Source of the DNA: Persicobacter psychrovividus
GTDB lineage: Bacteria; Bacteroidota; Bacteroidia; Cytophagales; Cyclobacteriaceae
Reading direction: 5' to 3'
Assembly: GCF_036492425.1 (NCBI RefSeq)
Contig: NZ_AP025292.1
Coordinates: 1,922,001 to 1,986,000 of the forward strand
DNA length: 64,000 nt
The notes under the pieces were generated by a model. That model was not told where the DNA came from and did no database searches. It saw nothing but the letters and a program-made list of their open reading frames with translations. Position numbers and translations under genes: made by a program. The number at the start of each line of letters is the position of its first letter. The first letter of the stretch is position 1. Positions 34,181-42,336 of this stretch are shown piece after piece.

Positions 34181-34993
34181 TCATTCACTTTTAAGCTTAA
34201 TGATTTCTTCTTTCAGGTGCATGACCATTTTACTCAACTCTTTCAGGTCCATCTCTTCGATCTCCTCCACCTCATTCACCGCTTCTGGAAATTTCACACT
34301 GATGAAAGCTTTCGACTCCCATACCTCAAGCACATCGTCGGCATGCACCTCATAAGCAGAATACTGAAGGTTATCCGATACCAGATAAAGCGACCTTTTG
34401 TCTTCAAGGTAATTAAAAACCCGCTTGTAAACTACCCCCTCTTTCTTGGTCACAACAATATAGGTTTTGCCACTCCGAACCTGATACAGGTTATCAAGAA
34501 AACGGCCTACAATGATGGTCCCAGACTCTAAAGGCAGCATAGAATCGCCATTGATCTCGAAAGCGCGGAAGGTCCCATTTTTGCGTAAATTAGGCAGGTT
34601 GAATTTCGGCAACTCCCCAATATACTCAGGGTCCATATAACCATTCAGGTAGCCTGCTGAAGCTTTTTGAGGCACCAGCTCAATATTTTCATCATTGTTT
34701 GAATTGACCGTAATGGCCAGTACCCGCTCACCTCTTTTGGCTTCCTTTTTTCCGTACCGATTCTCTTTAAGAATTTTATCACCTTCCCGACAGAAATCCC
34801 TTTTCACCATCTGATCTACAGACACCCCAAAAAACTGGGTGATGTTGATCAGGTTATGAATTCTTGGATCCGCACGCCCTTCTTCATAAGCCCCAACTAA
34901 TGAGCGCTTAATTTGTACTGCATCGGCCAACTGACCCTGAGTCAGGCCACGGTGTCTTCTTAACCACCGCAGGTTTTCACTTACTAAAGACAT
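34181..34993 (-). CDS. XRE/S24 (LexA/CI-like) transcriptional repressor
   Basis: 270 residues. Helix-turn-helix at about 5-60 (GLTQGQLADAVQIKRSLVGAYEEGRADP). C-terminal S24 domain with Ser151 in NGDSMLP and Lys190 in VYKRV, the Ser-Lys pair of self-cleaving repressors. An Ala-Gly site (A113-G114 in KASAGYLNG) lies in the linker where LexA/CI proteins are cut. A coiled-coil-like acidic C-terminus follows (EEIEEMDLKELSKMVMHLKEE). It may control a stress or DNA-damage set, but no phage genes are nearby. Located 12 bases downstream of the 102-residue protein gene, probably in one transcript. Confidence 0.87.
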   Translation of the reverse strand: MSLVSENLRWLRRHRGLTQGQLADAVQIKRSLVGAYEEGRADPRIHNLINITQFFGVSVDQMVKRDFCREGDKILKENRYGKKEAKRGERVLAITVNSNNDENIELVPQKASAGYLNGYMDPEYIGELPKFNLPNLRKNGTFRAFEINGDSMLPLESGTIIVGRFLDNLYQVRSGKTYIVVTKKEGVVYKRVFNYLEDKRSLYLVSDNLQYSAYEVHADDVLEVWESKAFISVKFPEAVNEVEEIEEMDLKELSKMVMHLKEEIIKLKSE

Positions 34994-35005
34994 AATTGTT
35001 AAATT

Positions 35006-35314
35006 TTAGGCTGACATATATATCATAAAATCTTCGGCACGGCGCCTCTGCCCAATCCCGTACAGGTGGCTGTGTTGAAAATAATCATCCTTGCACAACG
35101 AAAGAATTCTAAACTCAATTTCACTCACAATCTCTTCTTGCTCAAGACTAAAGTCAGAAATCGCTTTCAGAAGGTACCCGTAAAGTACTTGCTCCTCCTG
35201 TTCATGAATGAGGAATTTAATTTGAAAATTCCCTGATTTTAGTTTTTTTGCGTCCAAAGTCAAGGTGAGGTTACCCTCCAAGATTCTTTTTAACTTTTGG
35301 CTACTGATACGCAT
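35006..35314 (-). CDS. Small protein of unknown function upstream of the S24 repressor
   Basis: 102 residues, no signal peptide, basic N-terminus (MRISSQKLKRILEG) and an amphipathic middle (YLLKAISDFSLEQEEIVSEIEFRIL). The end GIGQRRRAEDFMIYMSA is basic. I recognise no family. It lies 12 bases upstream of the repressor gene on the same strand, so it may be a partner in the same regulatory unit. Confidence 0.6.
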   Translation of the reverse strand: MRISSQKLKRILEGNLTLTLDAKKLKSGNFQIKFLIHEQEEQVLYGYLLKAISDFSLEQEEIVSEIEFRILSLCKDDYFQHSHLYGIGQRRRAEDFMIYMSA

Positions 35315-35445
35315 GGGCTATATTTTTTAGCTTTGTTATATACCAAATATAATAGAACAAAAAAACTTAGCAAAATAATTAGCCTAAAATAATTAGAGCA
35401 ACTGGTAAAAAACATTATTTAGTTTATAATTTTAAGTTAGCAACA

Positions 35446-35883
35446 ATGGCTAAAGCAGAAATCCACACGGAAAAAGGAATGATGACCGTTTCCTTTTATG
35501 AAAACGACGCACCAAAAACTGTCGAAAATTTCATCAAACTTTCTAAAGAAGGATTTTATGACGGATTGACTTTCCACCGCGTAATTCCTGATTTCGTAAT
35601 TCAGGGAGGTTGCCCAGATGGCACTGGCGCAGGTGGACCAGGTTATTCAATCGACTGTGAATTGACTGGCGACAATCAATTCCACGATCGTGGAGTACTA
35701 TCGATGGCACATGCTGGCCGCAACACTGGCGGGTCGCAGTTTTTCATCTGCCACAGCAGAAACAACACTTCGCACCTTGACCGCAACCATACTTGCTTCG
35801 GTAAAGTAATCGAGGGTGTAGATGTTATTGATGACATCCGCCAAGGCGACAAAATTGAAAAAATCGTGGTTATCGAAGATTAA
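35446..35883 (+). CDS. Cytosolic cyclophilin-type peptidyl-prolyl isomerase
   Basis: 145 residues, one compact cyclophilin domain, no signal peptide. Active-site signatures FHRVIPDFVIQGG (catalytic Arg and Phe/Gln) and SMAHAGRNTGGSQFFICH are complete; the Trp/His position of the cyclosporin pocket reads HLDRNHTCFGKV. It speeds cis-trans isomerisation of Xaa-Pro bonds during folding. Single gene with a strong terminator. Confidence 0.94.
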   Translation: MAKAEIHTEKGMMTVSFYENDAPKTVENFIKLSKEGFYDGLTFHRVIPDFVIQGGCPDGTGAGGPGYSIDCELTGDNQFHDRGVLSMAHAGRNTGGSQFFICHSRNNTSHLDRNHTCFGKVIEGVDVIDDIRQGDKIEKIVVIED

Positions 35884-35903
35884 TCTCCGAAAGCACAATG
35901 CAT

Positions 35904-35931
35904 AAAAAAAGGGTCTTACGACCCTTTTTTT
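35904..35931. terminator. Bidirectional terminator after the cyclophilin gene
   Basis: GGGTC (35911-35915) and GACCC (35920-35924) with a TTAC loop, flanked by seven A and seven T; also placed to stop the convergent Hpt gene. Confidence 0.85.
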
Positions 35932-35947
35932 GTGTTTAATATGGTAA

Positions 35948-36301
35948 TCAAGCGTTATTCGTTTCCATCACCTCTCTCAGCTCTACATAAGCGGCCTCAC
36001 AGCCCTGCTCAAACTCCTCTACCATCCCCGCCATCTTGTCCAGGTTCTTGGCATCTTTGCCAGAATGTTCAATTTCAAGAATCAAGGCTTCAAGACTGCT
36101 GATCCCCATAAAGGAGATCGAGGGTTTCACCTTGTGGGCCAAAGCACCCAGGCGCGCCCAGTCTTGCGACTGACAAGCTTCTTTCATTTGCTTGATCATG
36201 TCAGGGGTTCCCTGTAAAAAGGTTTCAATCATATCGTTCATGAAATCCGTGTCTCCATCACAGATTGATTTCAAGTAGGTTAAGTCAATCATTGTACTCA
36301 T
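35948..36301 (-). CDS. Histidine phosphotransfer (Hpt) domain protein
   Basis: 117 residues, four-helix bundle pattern. The phospho-accepting His is His56 in ALAHKVKPS, the standard Hpt motif (AHxLKxx) with Val for Leu. Acidic surrounding helices fit docking to a receiver. It lies 25 bases downstream of the sigma-54 regulator gene on the same strand, so it probably passes phosphate to or from that receiver. No histidine kinase is encoded in the window. Confidence 0.88.
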   Translation of the reverse strand: MSTMIDLTYLKSICDGDTDFMNDMIETFLQGTPDMIKQMKEACQSQDWARLGALAHKVKPSISFMGISSLEALILEIEHSGKDAKNLDKMAGMVEEFEQGCEAAYVELREVMETNNA

Positions 36302-36326
36302 GGCTTTTGTTGTTAGGTTTAGTCGG

Positions 36327-37694
36327 TTATTGATTGGAATTCACGATTTCCATTTCTTTAATATATCTATATATAGTTGATTTTCCAATGTCAAGCTTCT
36401 CGGCGACAAGCATCACATTATGATCATATTTCTCTAAAAAGTGCGTAATAATCTTGAAGGTATAATCTTTGAGTGTCATCTCTTCAGCAATCAGGTTGTC
36501 ATCCCTGAGCACACTATTAAAACGTATTTCCTCAGCGGTAATTTCGGAGCCCGCCGCCAAAACTGCGGCAAGTTCAATCACCGACTTCAATTCCCTGACA
36601 TTCCCAGGAAAACGGTACTGAAGGAGTTTGGATTTCGCCTGTTCAGACAAAAACATCGGGTCCATTTGATTTTCATGAACGAAATGATCCAGGAAGTGTT
36701 TAGCAATCATCAGGACATCATTATCTCGATCCCGCAAAGGCGGTAACATGACGGGCAAACCCAGCAAACGATAATACAGATCTTCCCGAAACTCACCATC
36801 TTTGACCATTTGCGCCAAATTTCGGTGAGTGGCCACAATAATGCGCACCTCAATTTTCTGCACCAGATTCCCCCCGATCTTCACCACCTCCCGCTCCTGA
36901 ATCACCCGCAACAGCTTCGCCTGCAAATTCAAATCCATTTCCCCGATTTCATCCAGAAAAATAGAGCCCCCGTGGGCTTCTTCAAATTTACCAATCCGCT
37001 TATTAAAGGCCCCCGTAAATGCACCCTTTTCATGACCAAAAAGCTCACTTTCAATCAGCTCTTTAGGAATGGCCGCAATGTTTACCGGCACGAAAGGTTT
37101 AGACCGACGATTGGAATTAAAATGTATCGCTTTAGCAACCAACTCTTTACCTGTTCCCGTCTCGCCTGTTATCGAAACCGTGATATTGGTTTTTACGGCC
37201 TTTTCCAGCAGCTTGAAAAGCTTATGAATGGCGGGCGAATTACCAATAATGGTGCGCTCAAACTCATATTTATTGGCCACCTCCCGACGCAGATTCTCCA
37301 CCTCCGCTTTTAAGGAAGCGCCGTCAAGAGCATGCCGCACCACATGCCACAGTCGATCTTTGGTTTCCCCATCTTTCGGCAGGTAGTCGTAGGCTCCTTT
37401 CCTGAGGAGCGACACCGCCGTTTTTACATCTTCCTGCCCACTGATAATAATTACAGGGACATCAGGTAACTGAGATTTAATGGTATTCAAAATATGCTCA
37501 CCGTCCATGTCTGGCAATGAGTAATCGAGGGTAATCAGGTCGGGCTTCTCATTCAGGTGATTGATAAGTTCTGTCCCAGTATGAAAAATTTTGAGCTCAT
37601 AATCGGGGTTCAATGACAAAATATGACTTAAAAAAACGGAATAAGACAGATCGTCCTCCACAATAAATATCGTCGCTTGTTGATTGTCGGGCAT
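36327..37694 (-). CDS. Sigma-54-dependent response regulator (NtrC family)
   Basis: 455 residues. Receiver 1-120 with Asp57 ([13 protein letters not shown]) and Lys in YLPKDG; AAA+ domain with Walker A GETGTGKE (177-184), the sigma-54 contact loop GAFTGA (224-229), Walker B SIFLDEIG (244-251) and arginine finger region [17 protein letters not shown]-terminal Fis-like helix-turn-helix ([16 protein letters not shown]). It should activate sigma-54 promoters after phosphorylation. It is coupled with the Hpt gene. A TAGGTTTC element (37726-37719) and the palindrome at 37758-37772 lie upstream. Confidence 0.94.
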   Translation of the reverse strand: MPDNQQATIFIVEDDLSYSVFLSHILSLNPDYELKIFHTGTELINHLNEKPDLITLDYSLPDMDGEHILNTIKSQLPDVPVIIISGQEDVKTAVSLLRKGAYDYLPKDGETKDRLWHVVRHALDGASLKAEVENLRREVANKYEFERTIIGNSPAIHKLFKLLEKAVKTNITVSITGETGTGKELVAKAIHFNSNRRSKPFVPVNIAAIPKELIESELFGHEKGAFTGAFNKRIGKFEEAHGGSIFLDEIGEMDLNLQAKLLRVIQEREVVKIGGNLVQKIEVRIIVATHRNLAQMVKDGEFREDLYYRLLGLPVMLPPLRDRDNDVLMIAKHFLDHFVHENQMDPMFLSEQAKSKLLQYRFPGNVRELKSVIELAAVLAAGSEITAEEIRFNSVLRDDNLIAEEMTLKDYTFKIITHFLEKYDHNVMLVAEKLDIGKSTIYRYIKEMEIVNSNQ

Positions 37695-37757
37695 AGTTAC
37701 AAGGTTTGTATTATTACCGAAACCTAAAGAAAATTGTTTGCTGATTTCATCATATAT

Positions 37758-37772
37758 TTCCCATAATGGGAA
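37758..37772. promoter_or_regulatory. 15-bp palindrome TTCCCATAATGGGAA (candidate operator, site 1)
   Basis: Arms TTCCCA and TGGGAA with a 3-base centre. It lies 64 bases upstream of the sigma-54 regulator start (minus) and 171 upstream of the hydroxyglutarate oxidase start (plus). The same sequence with a single change occurs at 46014-46028. Confidence 0.55.
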
Positions 37773-37942
37773 TCAGTATTCCAAAATTTGAACAGGAGCA
37801 AAATCAGCAAAAATGCTTTCACGATCGATAAGATATGATTATCGCTATTGAGCTTAAAAAAAAGCAAGTTTTTACTTACAAAAGGTCAAGATATTCATGT
37901 AACTTTCGAGCTGATTTTGCAATCAATATCTTTAGCATCATT

Positions 37943-39154
37943 ATGGAATTTGACATTATTATTGTGGGCGGCGGCATTGTTGGCCTGGCCACAGCCTTAA
38001 AAATACTGGAAGCCGAACCGACGACCAAGCTGCTTATTCTGGAAAAAGAAAGCCAGCTTGCCGCACACCAAACAGGTAATAATTCCGGGGTAATTCACTC
38101 TGGCTTATATTACAAACCTGGTAGCCTGAAGGCGATCAATTGCAGAAAAGGTTATGACCAACTCCTGGCTTTTTGCGATGCGCAACAGATCGACTATGAG
38201 CTTTGCGGAAAAATTGTGGTGGCTACGGAGGAGAATCAGGTTCCGTTGATGCATAATCTTTATGAAAGAGGGTTGCAAAATGGCCTGGAGGGGATGAAAA
38301 TCCTCTCTGCTGACGAGCTCAAGGAATACGAACCGAACGTTAATGGCGTGGCGGGTATCTTTGTACCGCAAACGGGCATTATCGACTATAAAGAGGTGTG
38401 CCTGAAGTATGCGGATGTGATCACGGAAAAAGGCGGGCTGATCCATTTGAACGAGAAAGTTGTTGATGTCAAGGAGCACAATGGCCAGTGCATTATCAAA
38501 TCCGATAAACACGAATACCGCTCCAAGCTATTTGTAAACTGCGCGGGATTGTATTCAGATAAAATCGCACGAATGACGCAACCAGAGGTAGACCTGAAAA
38601 TCATTCCTTTCCGTGGTGAGTATTACAAACTCAGCGAAGAGAAATCAGCATTGGTCAAAAACCTGATCTACCCTGTCCCTGACCCTAACTTTCCATTTTT
38701 GGGAGTGCACTTTACACGCATGATCCGAGGTGGTGTAGAGGCGGGGCCCAATGCAGTTTTAGCCTTCGGCCGTGAAAGCTACAAAAAGCACCAGATCAAT
38801 ATGGGCGAACTACTTGAAATCCTATCTTTCAAAGGGTTTCGGAAGGTTGCTTCAAAATTCTGGAAAATGGGCATGGGAGAAATGTATCGTTCCTTCTCTA
38901 AATCCGCCTTCACAACTGCTCTTCAAGCACTATTGCCTGCCGTAAAGCAGGATGATTTAGTCGTTGGTGGCGCGGGCATCCGAGCACAGGCCTGCAACAA
39001 AGACGGTAGCCTTGTCGATGATTTCCAGATTTTTGAAACAGACCGCGTGGTGAACGTTTGTAACGCCCCATCACCTGCCGCTACGGCCTCTTTGGCAATT
39101 GGTGAGACCATTGCCAATAAAGCACTGAACAAACTGAAGGCAAAAGCGCTTTAA
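37943..39154 (+). CDS. lhgO: L-2-Hydroxyglutarate oxidase
   Basis: 403 residues from ATG 37943, where the FAD-binding motif DIIIVGGGIVGLATA starts right after the Met; an upstream extension is basic and non-homologous. Family features are HQTGNNSGVIHSGLYYKPGSLKA, the GIIDYKEV segment, IIPFRGEYY and GGAGIRAQACN near the end (D-amino acid oxidase superfamily). It oxidises L-2-hydroxyglutarate to 2-oxoglutarate at the membrane and passes electrons to the quinone pool, here menaquinone. Transcribed alone, ending at a strong terminator. Confidence 0.92.
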   Translation: MEFDIIIVGGGIVGLATALKILEAEPTTKLLILEKESQLAAHQTGNNSGVIHSGLYYKPGSLKAINCRKGYDQLLAFCDAQQIDYELCGKIVVATEENQVPLMHNLYERGLQNGLEGMKILSADELKEYEPNVNGVAGIFVPQTGIIDYKEVCLKYADVITEKGGLIHLNEKVVDVKEHNGQCIIKSDKHEYRSKLFVNCAGLYSDKIARMTQPEVDLKIIPFRGEYYKLSEEKSALVKNLIYPVPDPNFPFLGVHFTRMIRGGVEAGPNAVLAFGRESYKKHQINMGELLEILSFKGFRKVASKFWKMGMGEMYRSFSKSAFTTALQALLPAVKQDDLVVGGAGIRAQACNKDGSLVDDFQIFETDRVVNVCNAPSPAATASLAIGETIANKALNKLKAKAL

Positions 39155-39200
39155 GCCCTTCTTTTTCCTGACTGACAAATACTGCACTCAAGTTTATATT

Positions 39201-39234
39201 AACAACAAAGCCGCCTTAATGGGCGGCTTTGTTT
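39201..39234. terminator. Bidirectional terminator between lhgO and the SDR gene
   Basis: CAAAGCCGCC (39206-39215) and GGCGGCTTTG (39222-39231) form a 10-bp stem, overlapping the stop region of the convergent SDR gene. Confidence 0.8.
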
Positions 39235-40033
39235 ATTTATTCTTCACAAACTTACTACTCCTAACCATCCGTTCCAAAAGGGACGGAAAAAAGCGCTTAA
39301 TCCAAACGCCGAGTTTTTCTTTGGACCGTCCTAAAACAATCTCCTGTTTATCTTTTTCTATGGCTTTAATAATGGCCTGTGCACAATCCTCAGGGGCCAT
39401 TCCCAGTTTTTGACCTTTATCCATTTTCCGATTTTCAGTACCATCACCTTTCACAGCGTTGATCGAAAATCGGGTGCGAACGTAAGCCGGGCAAACCAGT
39501 AACACTTTGATCAATGGGTAACATTCTGCACGCAAGCTGTCGAAAAAGCCATGGAGGGCATGTTTGCTTGCCGCATAGGCGGTGCGGTTGGGAATACCAA
39601 ACTTACCTTGCACACTACTGATCACCACAAATTTTCCGCCTTTACTGGCCATAAACCGAGGCACAATCAGTTTGGTCAAATATGAATAGCTCATGAAATT
39701 CACCTGCATAATTTTCTCAAACACCCAATATTCCAACTCTTCAAAAGAGGCTCGTTGCCCCAGGCCTGAAGAAAAAACGACGACATCTATTTTCCCATTT
39801 GCCCATTCAAAAACCTCTTCTACAATATCAGGAAATGCGTCGGGCTGTTCGAGATCCAAGGGTTTGACCAACAAATCTTTCTCGACGTACACGACTTCCT
39901 TTACAGCGGAATTCAGCTTTCTTTCATCGTGAGAAGAAACTATGAGGCGGTCCTCATTACCCAGAAACTGATGTGTGAGTGCCTGCCCGATACCCGAGGA
40001 AGCACCAATTACCCAAACTGTTTTAGAAGCCAT
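39233..40033 (-). CDS. Short-chain dehydrogenase/reductase
   Basis: 266 residues. Cofactor loop GASSGIGQ (about 10-17), SSG in place of the NAG motif, catalytic Ser in VVISSVQG and Tyr/Lys in YAASKHA are in order. The C-terminal ENRKMDKGQKLGMAPEDCAQAIIKAIEKDKQE is typical of DHRS7-like membrane-associated SDRs, and a basic amphipathic tail (RFFPSLLERMVRSSKFVKNK) may touch the membrane. Substrate is probably a lipid alcohol or ketone; unproven. Single gene. Confidence 0.9.
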   Translation of the reverse strand: MASKTVWVIGASSGIGQALTHQFLGNEDRLIVSSHDERKLNSAVKEVVYVEKDLLVKPLDLEQPDAFPDIVEEVFEWANGKIDVVVFSSGLGQRASFEELEYWVFEKIMQVNFMSYSYLTKLIVPRFMASKGGKFVVISSVQGKFGIPNRTAYAASKHALHGFFDSLRAECYPLIKVLLVCPAYVRTRFSINAVKGDGTENRKMDKGQKLGMAPEDCAQAIIKAIEKDKQEIVLGRSKEKLGVWIKRFFPSLLERMVRSSKFVKNK

Positions 40034-40189
40034 AAAAGATCAAGTTAATAATTACCACAAATTTCGAAAAAAAATTCAGCATTAGCCCATGCGATAATCA
40101 TTCAATTTACAAGCATTTCAGTGACAAAGCCCATTTTATTATTGTGATAAAATTAATACAAAATAGGCTAAATTCAATATCAAGACCGA

Positions 40190-41605
40190 TTAATATCCAG
40201 GCTGCCTCCAGCGGGGATCAATCTCCAGAGAAGAAAAAGACTGAAAAATTGTTTTACCAGGGTTACCTGTAAATTTAAAGTGGTGTGTCTGGTTATACTG
40301 CGCTCCAAGTTTCGACTTTAACTGAAGGTCAAAATTATTTTCTCCTGATTTTAAAGGAGCACGCGTATAATAAATCGTGTGTGGCAGGGTTTGCCAATTT
40401 CGGGTATCCGCTTTCTCGGTAAGTGCATTCAAAATTCCGAGCGCAAGTCCTGCGTTTTGATTTTGCTCGCGCATGCCATATTCGGCAGCTTTCTTAAGGG
40501 CTACACGCATCAAACTTTTACTGAACTCCAATAACATCCGTTCCTGCAAGGTTTTAAAAGCAATGGCATTAACATCTTCCACTTCATTCATTTTCAGATT
40601 CAAGCCTTCCCCAGTCAGTGTACCTCCACTGAAAACCGTTGGGCGTTCTACATATTTCGGGAATGCCACGCGAATGAAATTCAGATCTGTCAGGTCGTTG
40701 TTCTTATTATCGCCAGGAGAATATGGAAAGGCAAAATTCAGTCCCAAATCCTGATTGGCAAAGGTCACCATTCCAGTGTTCGATCCCAGGGTGAAGTTTA
40801 CGCTCCATTCCGCTTTTACCGGTCCAAGTCCATTATTCCAGAAGAACACCAGCTCCCCTGCTCGCTTGCGATAATCTTTCGGCAATCTGTAGTCAATATT
40901 AAATGCTTTACGGTATTGATCGGCCTCATCGGGAAAACCAGACAGGAGCGCCGTCCGAATCAGATCTTCTTTCAACTGATAGGGCGCATCAATATTAAAA
41001 AGCTTCTTGTAATCATTCTTATAGATCTCATAAGCGTTTCGGTAGGCAATAAAGGCGTTGTTGTAGTCTTTATCAGCATCATAACAAATGCCCATCAGGG
41101 TATGAATGAAAGCGTCTTTGCGGTATTTTCTTTCCGATTTATATTTATCAGAAAGCGCATACTGACGGATATCCAGGCGGCGGCACTCTACCAAGGCCTG
41201 CTCTGTTTTACCCATCATCATATAATTCAATGCCTTATAATAAAGAATCAGCAAATGCTCGTGGTCTTCGCCTGGGTAAGTGGTAACCATAGGGTTGGAA
41301 ACCATCGCCAGGGCTTCTTCGCCGACACTTTTACGGTGATCTTCCCCAAAAATATAGGCCTTCTCAAGATAATTATTACTGAGTTCATAATTGCCCATCA
41401 TCGAGTTCACCACTCCCTGATTGACAAGGTACAAGAAACGGTTTCTGCCTTCCTCCCCTTTTTTGTCAGAAGAAAGCGTTTTCTCCGCGGCTTCTAATTT
41501 ACCTTGCTGGAATTCAGAATTGAATTTCTGGTTGGTCTGATAATAAGTAGCACATGAGGATAAACCGATAAGGATTAAGAGTGCGAAAATACTGGAGCGA
41601 ATCAT
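40190..41605 (-). CDS. TPR-like lipoprotein (COG3014-like) next to lpoB
   Basis: 471 residues. Signal peptide with lipobox LSSC (Cys at about 18). Residues about 25-230 consist of helical repeats of TPR type (GNYELSNNYLEKAYIFG, GKTEQALVECRRLDI, KDYNNAFIAYRNAYEIY). A beta-rich C-terminal part follows. This arrangement, next to LpoB, matches the COG3014 protein that commonly accompanies LpoB-like lipoproteins. It is likely an outer-membrane-anchored periplasmic scaffold of the peptidoglycan synthesis apparatus. Located 122 bases downstream of lpoB on the same strand, beyond a hairpin. Confidence 0.8.
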   Translation of the reverse strand: MIRSSIFALLILIGLSSCATYYQTNQKFNSEFQQGKLEAAEKTLSSDKKGEEGRNRFLYLVNQGVVNSMMGNYELSNNYLEKAYIFGEDHRKSVGEEALAMVSNPMVTTYPGEDHEHLLILYYKALNYMMMGKTEQALVECRRLDIRQYALSDKYKSERKYRKDAFIHTLMGICYDADKDYNNAFIAYRNAYEIYKNDYKKLFNIDAPYQLKEDLIRTALLSGFPDEADQYRKAFNIDYRLPKDYRKRAGELVFFWNNGLGPVKAEWSVNFTLGSNTGMVTFANQDLGLNFAFPYSPGDNKNNDLTDLNFIRVAFPKYVERPTVFSGGTLTGEGLNLKMNEVEDVNAIAFKTLQERMLLEFSKSLMRVALKKAAEYGMREQNQNAGLALGILNALTEKADTRNWQTLPHTIYYTRAPLKSGENNFDLQLKSKLGAQYNQTHHFKFTGNPGKTIFQSFSSLEIDPRWRQPGY

Positions 41606-41665
41606 TAAGAAAAATAAAGGGTGTTGATAATTTTAGTCACAATTAAGGTAGCCAAAAAAGCACAA

Positions 41666-41701
41666 AAGGAAGAAAAAATGAAACTTCATTTTCCCTTCCT
41701 T
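41666..41701 (-). terminator. Long hairpin between lpoB and the COG3014-like gene
   Basis: A 17-bp imperfect stem (AAGGAAG...ATGAA against TTCAT...CTTCCTT, two mismatches) with a 2-base centre. On the minus strand it is followed by TTTTGTGCTTTTTT, so it could act as a terminator or attenuator within the lpoB transcript. Confidence 0.5.
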
Positions 41702-41727
41702 TCAAATTTATCAATGACTACGAATCA

Positions 41728-42318
41728 TTAGTTATTGATATACTTTTTAATCTCTTTATCGTTCAACCAAACTTTTTCGTTGGTTTCAAGATTTACCAAT
41801 TCCAAATTCACTTTGTAGTTGGTCAACTTTTTCTTTCCATACTGATCCGTTACGGCAGTCATTACGCCGAACATCATATAGTCAGCACCCAATTCTTTAC
41901 CCCAACCTTTAGCGGTCTCTTTGGATGCATAATCAGACTGATCTGCACGTTCTTCACGTAATTTCTCACGGAAAGAAGCATCTTGCACTACACGAACACG
42001 TCCGGAGTTGATAAACTCTTTTTCCATATCCTTAATAAATACCTCAGGATCAATGTGCTCTGCCGTTTTATTTTTCACAGCACCGATAATCACAACAGGC
42101 TTTTTACCGGTTGCTTTCAGGTGCTCTTCCGCCCATGGACGAGTCATAACATCTGAAATCATTTCCTGAGCCACCATGCGTGAATCGGTATCATTCCAGC
42201 GGCCACTCAAATCAATTTGCTGATCAGGAGAAACACGCGTAACAGTGTGTGGCTGGCATCCCCATGCCAGGGTTGCTACAATTGCAGCAAACAGAAAATT
42301 ACGAAGGGTTAATTTCAT
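41728..42318 (-). CDS. lpoB: LpoB-like penicillin-binding-protein activator
   Basis: 196 residues. Lipobox LAWGC (Cys21), a flexible linker, then the LpoB domain: DLSGRWNDTDSRMVAQEMISD, KKPVVIIGAVKNKTAEHID, FIKDMEKEFINSGRVRVVQD and LGADYMMFGVMTAV, the usual order of the family. LpoB lipoproteins reach from the outer membrane to activate class A penicillin-binding proteins; in Bacteroidota the partner may differ. It starts 18 bases after the TonB receptor gene and is probably cotranscribed with it. Confidence 0.88.
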   Translation of the reverse strand: MKLTLRNFLFAAIVATLAWGCQPHTVTRVSPDQQIDLSGRWNDTDSRMVAQEMISDVMTRPWAEEHLKATGKKPVVIIGAVKNKTAEHIDPEVFIKDMEKEFINSGRVRVVQDASFREKLREERADQSDYASKETAKGWGKELGADYMMFGVMTAVTDQYGKKKLTNYKVNLELVNLETNEKVWLNDKEIKKYINN

Positions 42319-42336
42319 GTTAATAGGTTTATTGAT

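Noticed and set aside
34181-35314. Prophage remnant around the CI-like repressor
   Set aside because: No integrase, replication, capsid or lysis genes and no att-like repeats are nearby; S24 regulators are common in Bacteroidota chromosomes.
40916-41497. 193-codon plus-strand frame opposite the COG3014-like gene
   Set aside because: Hydrophobic and isoleucine-rich, as expected from the reverse complement of the TPR region; no start signal.
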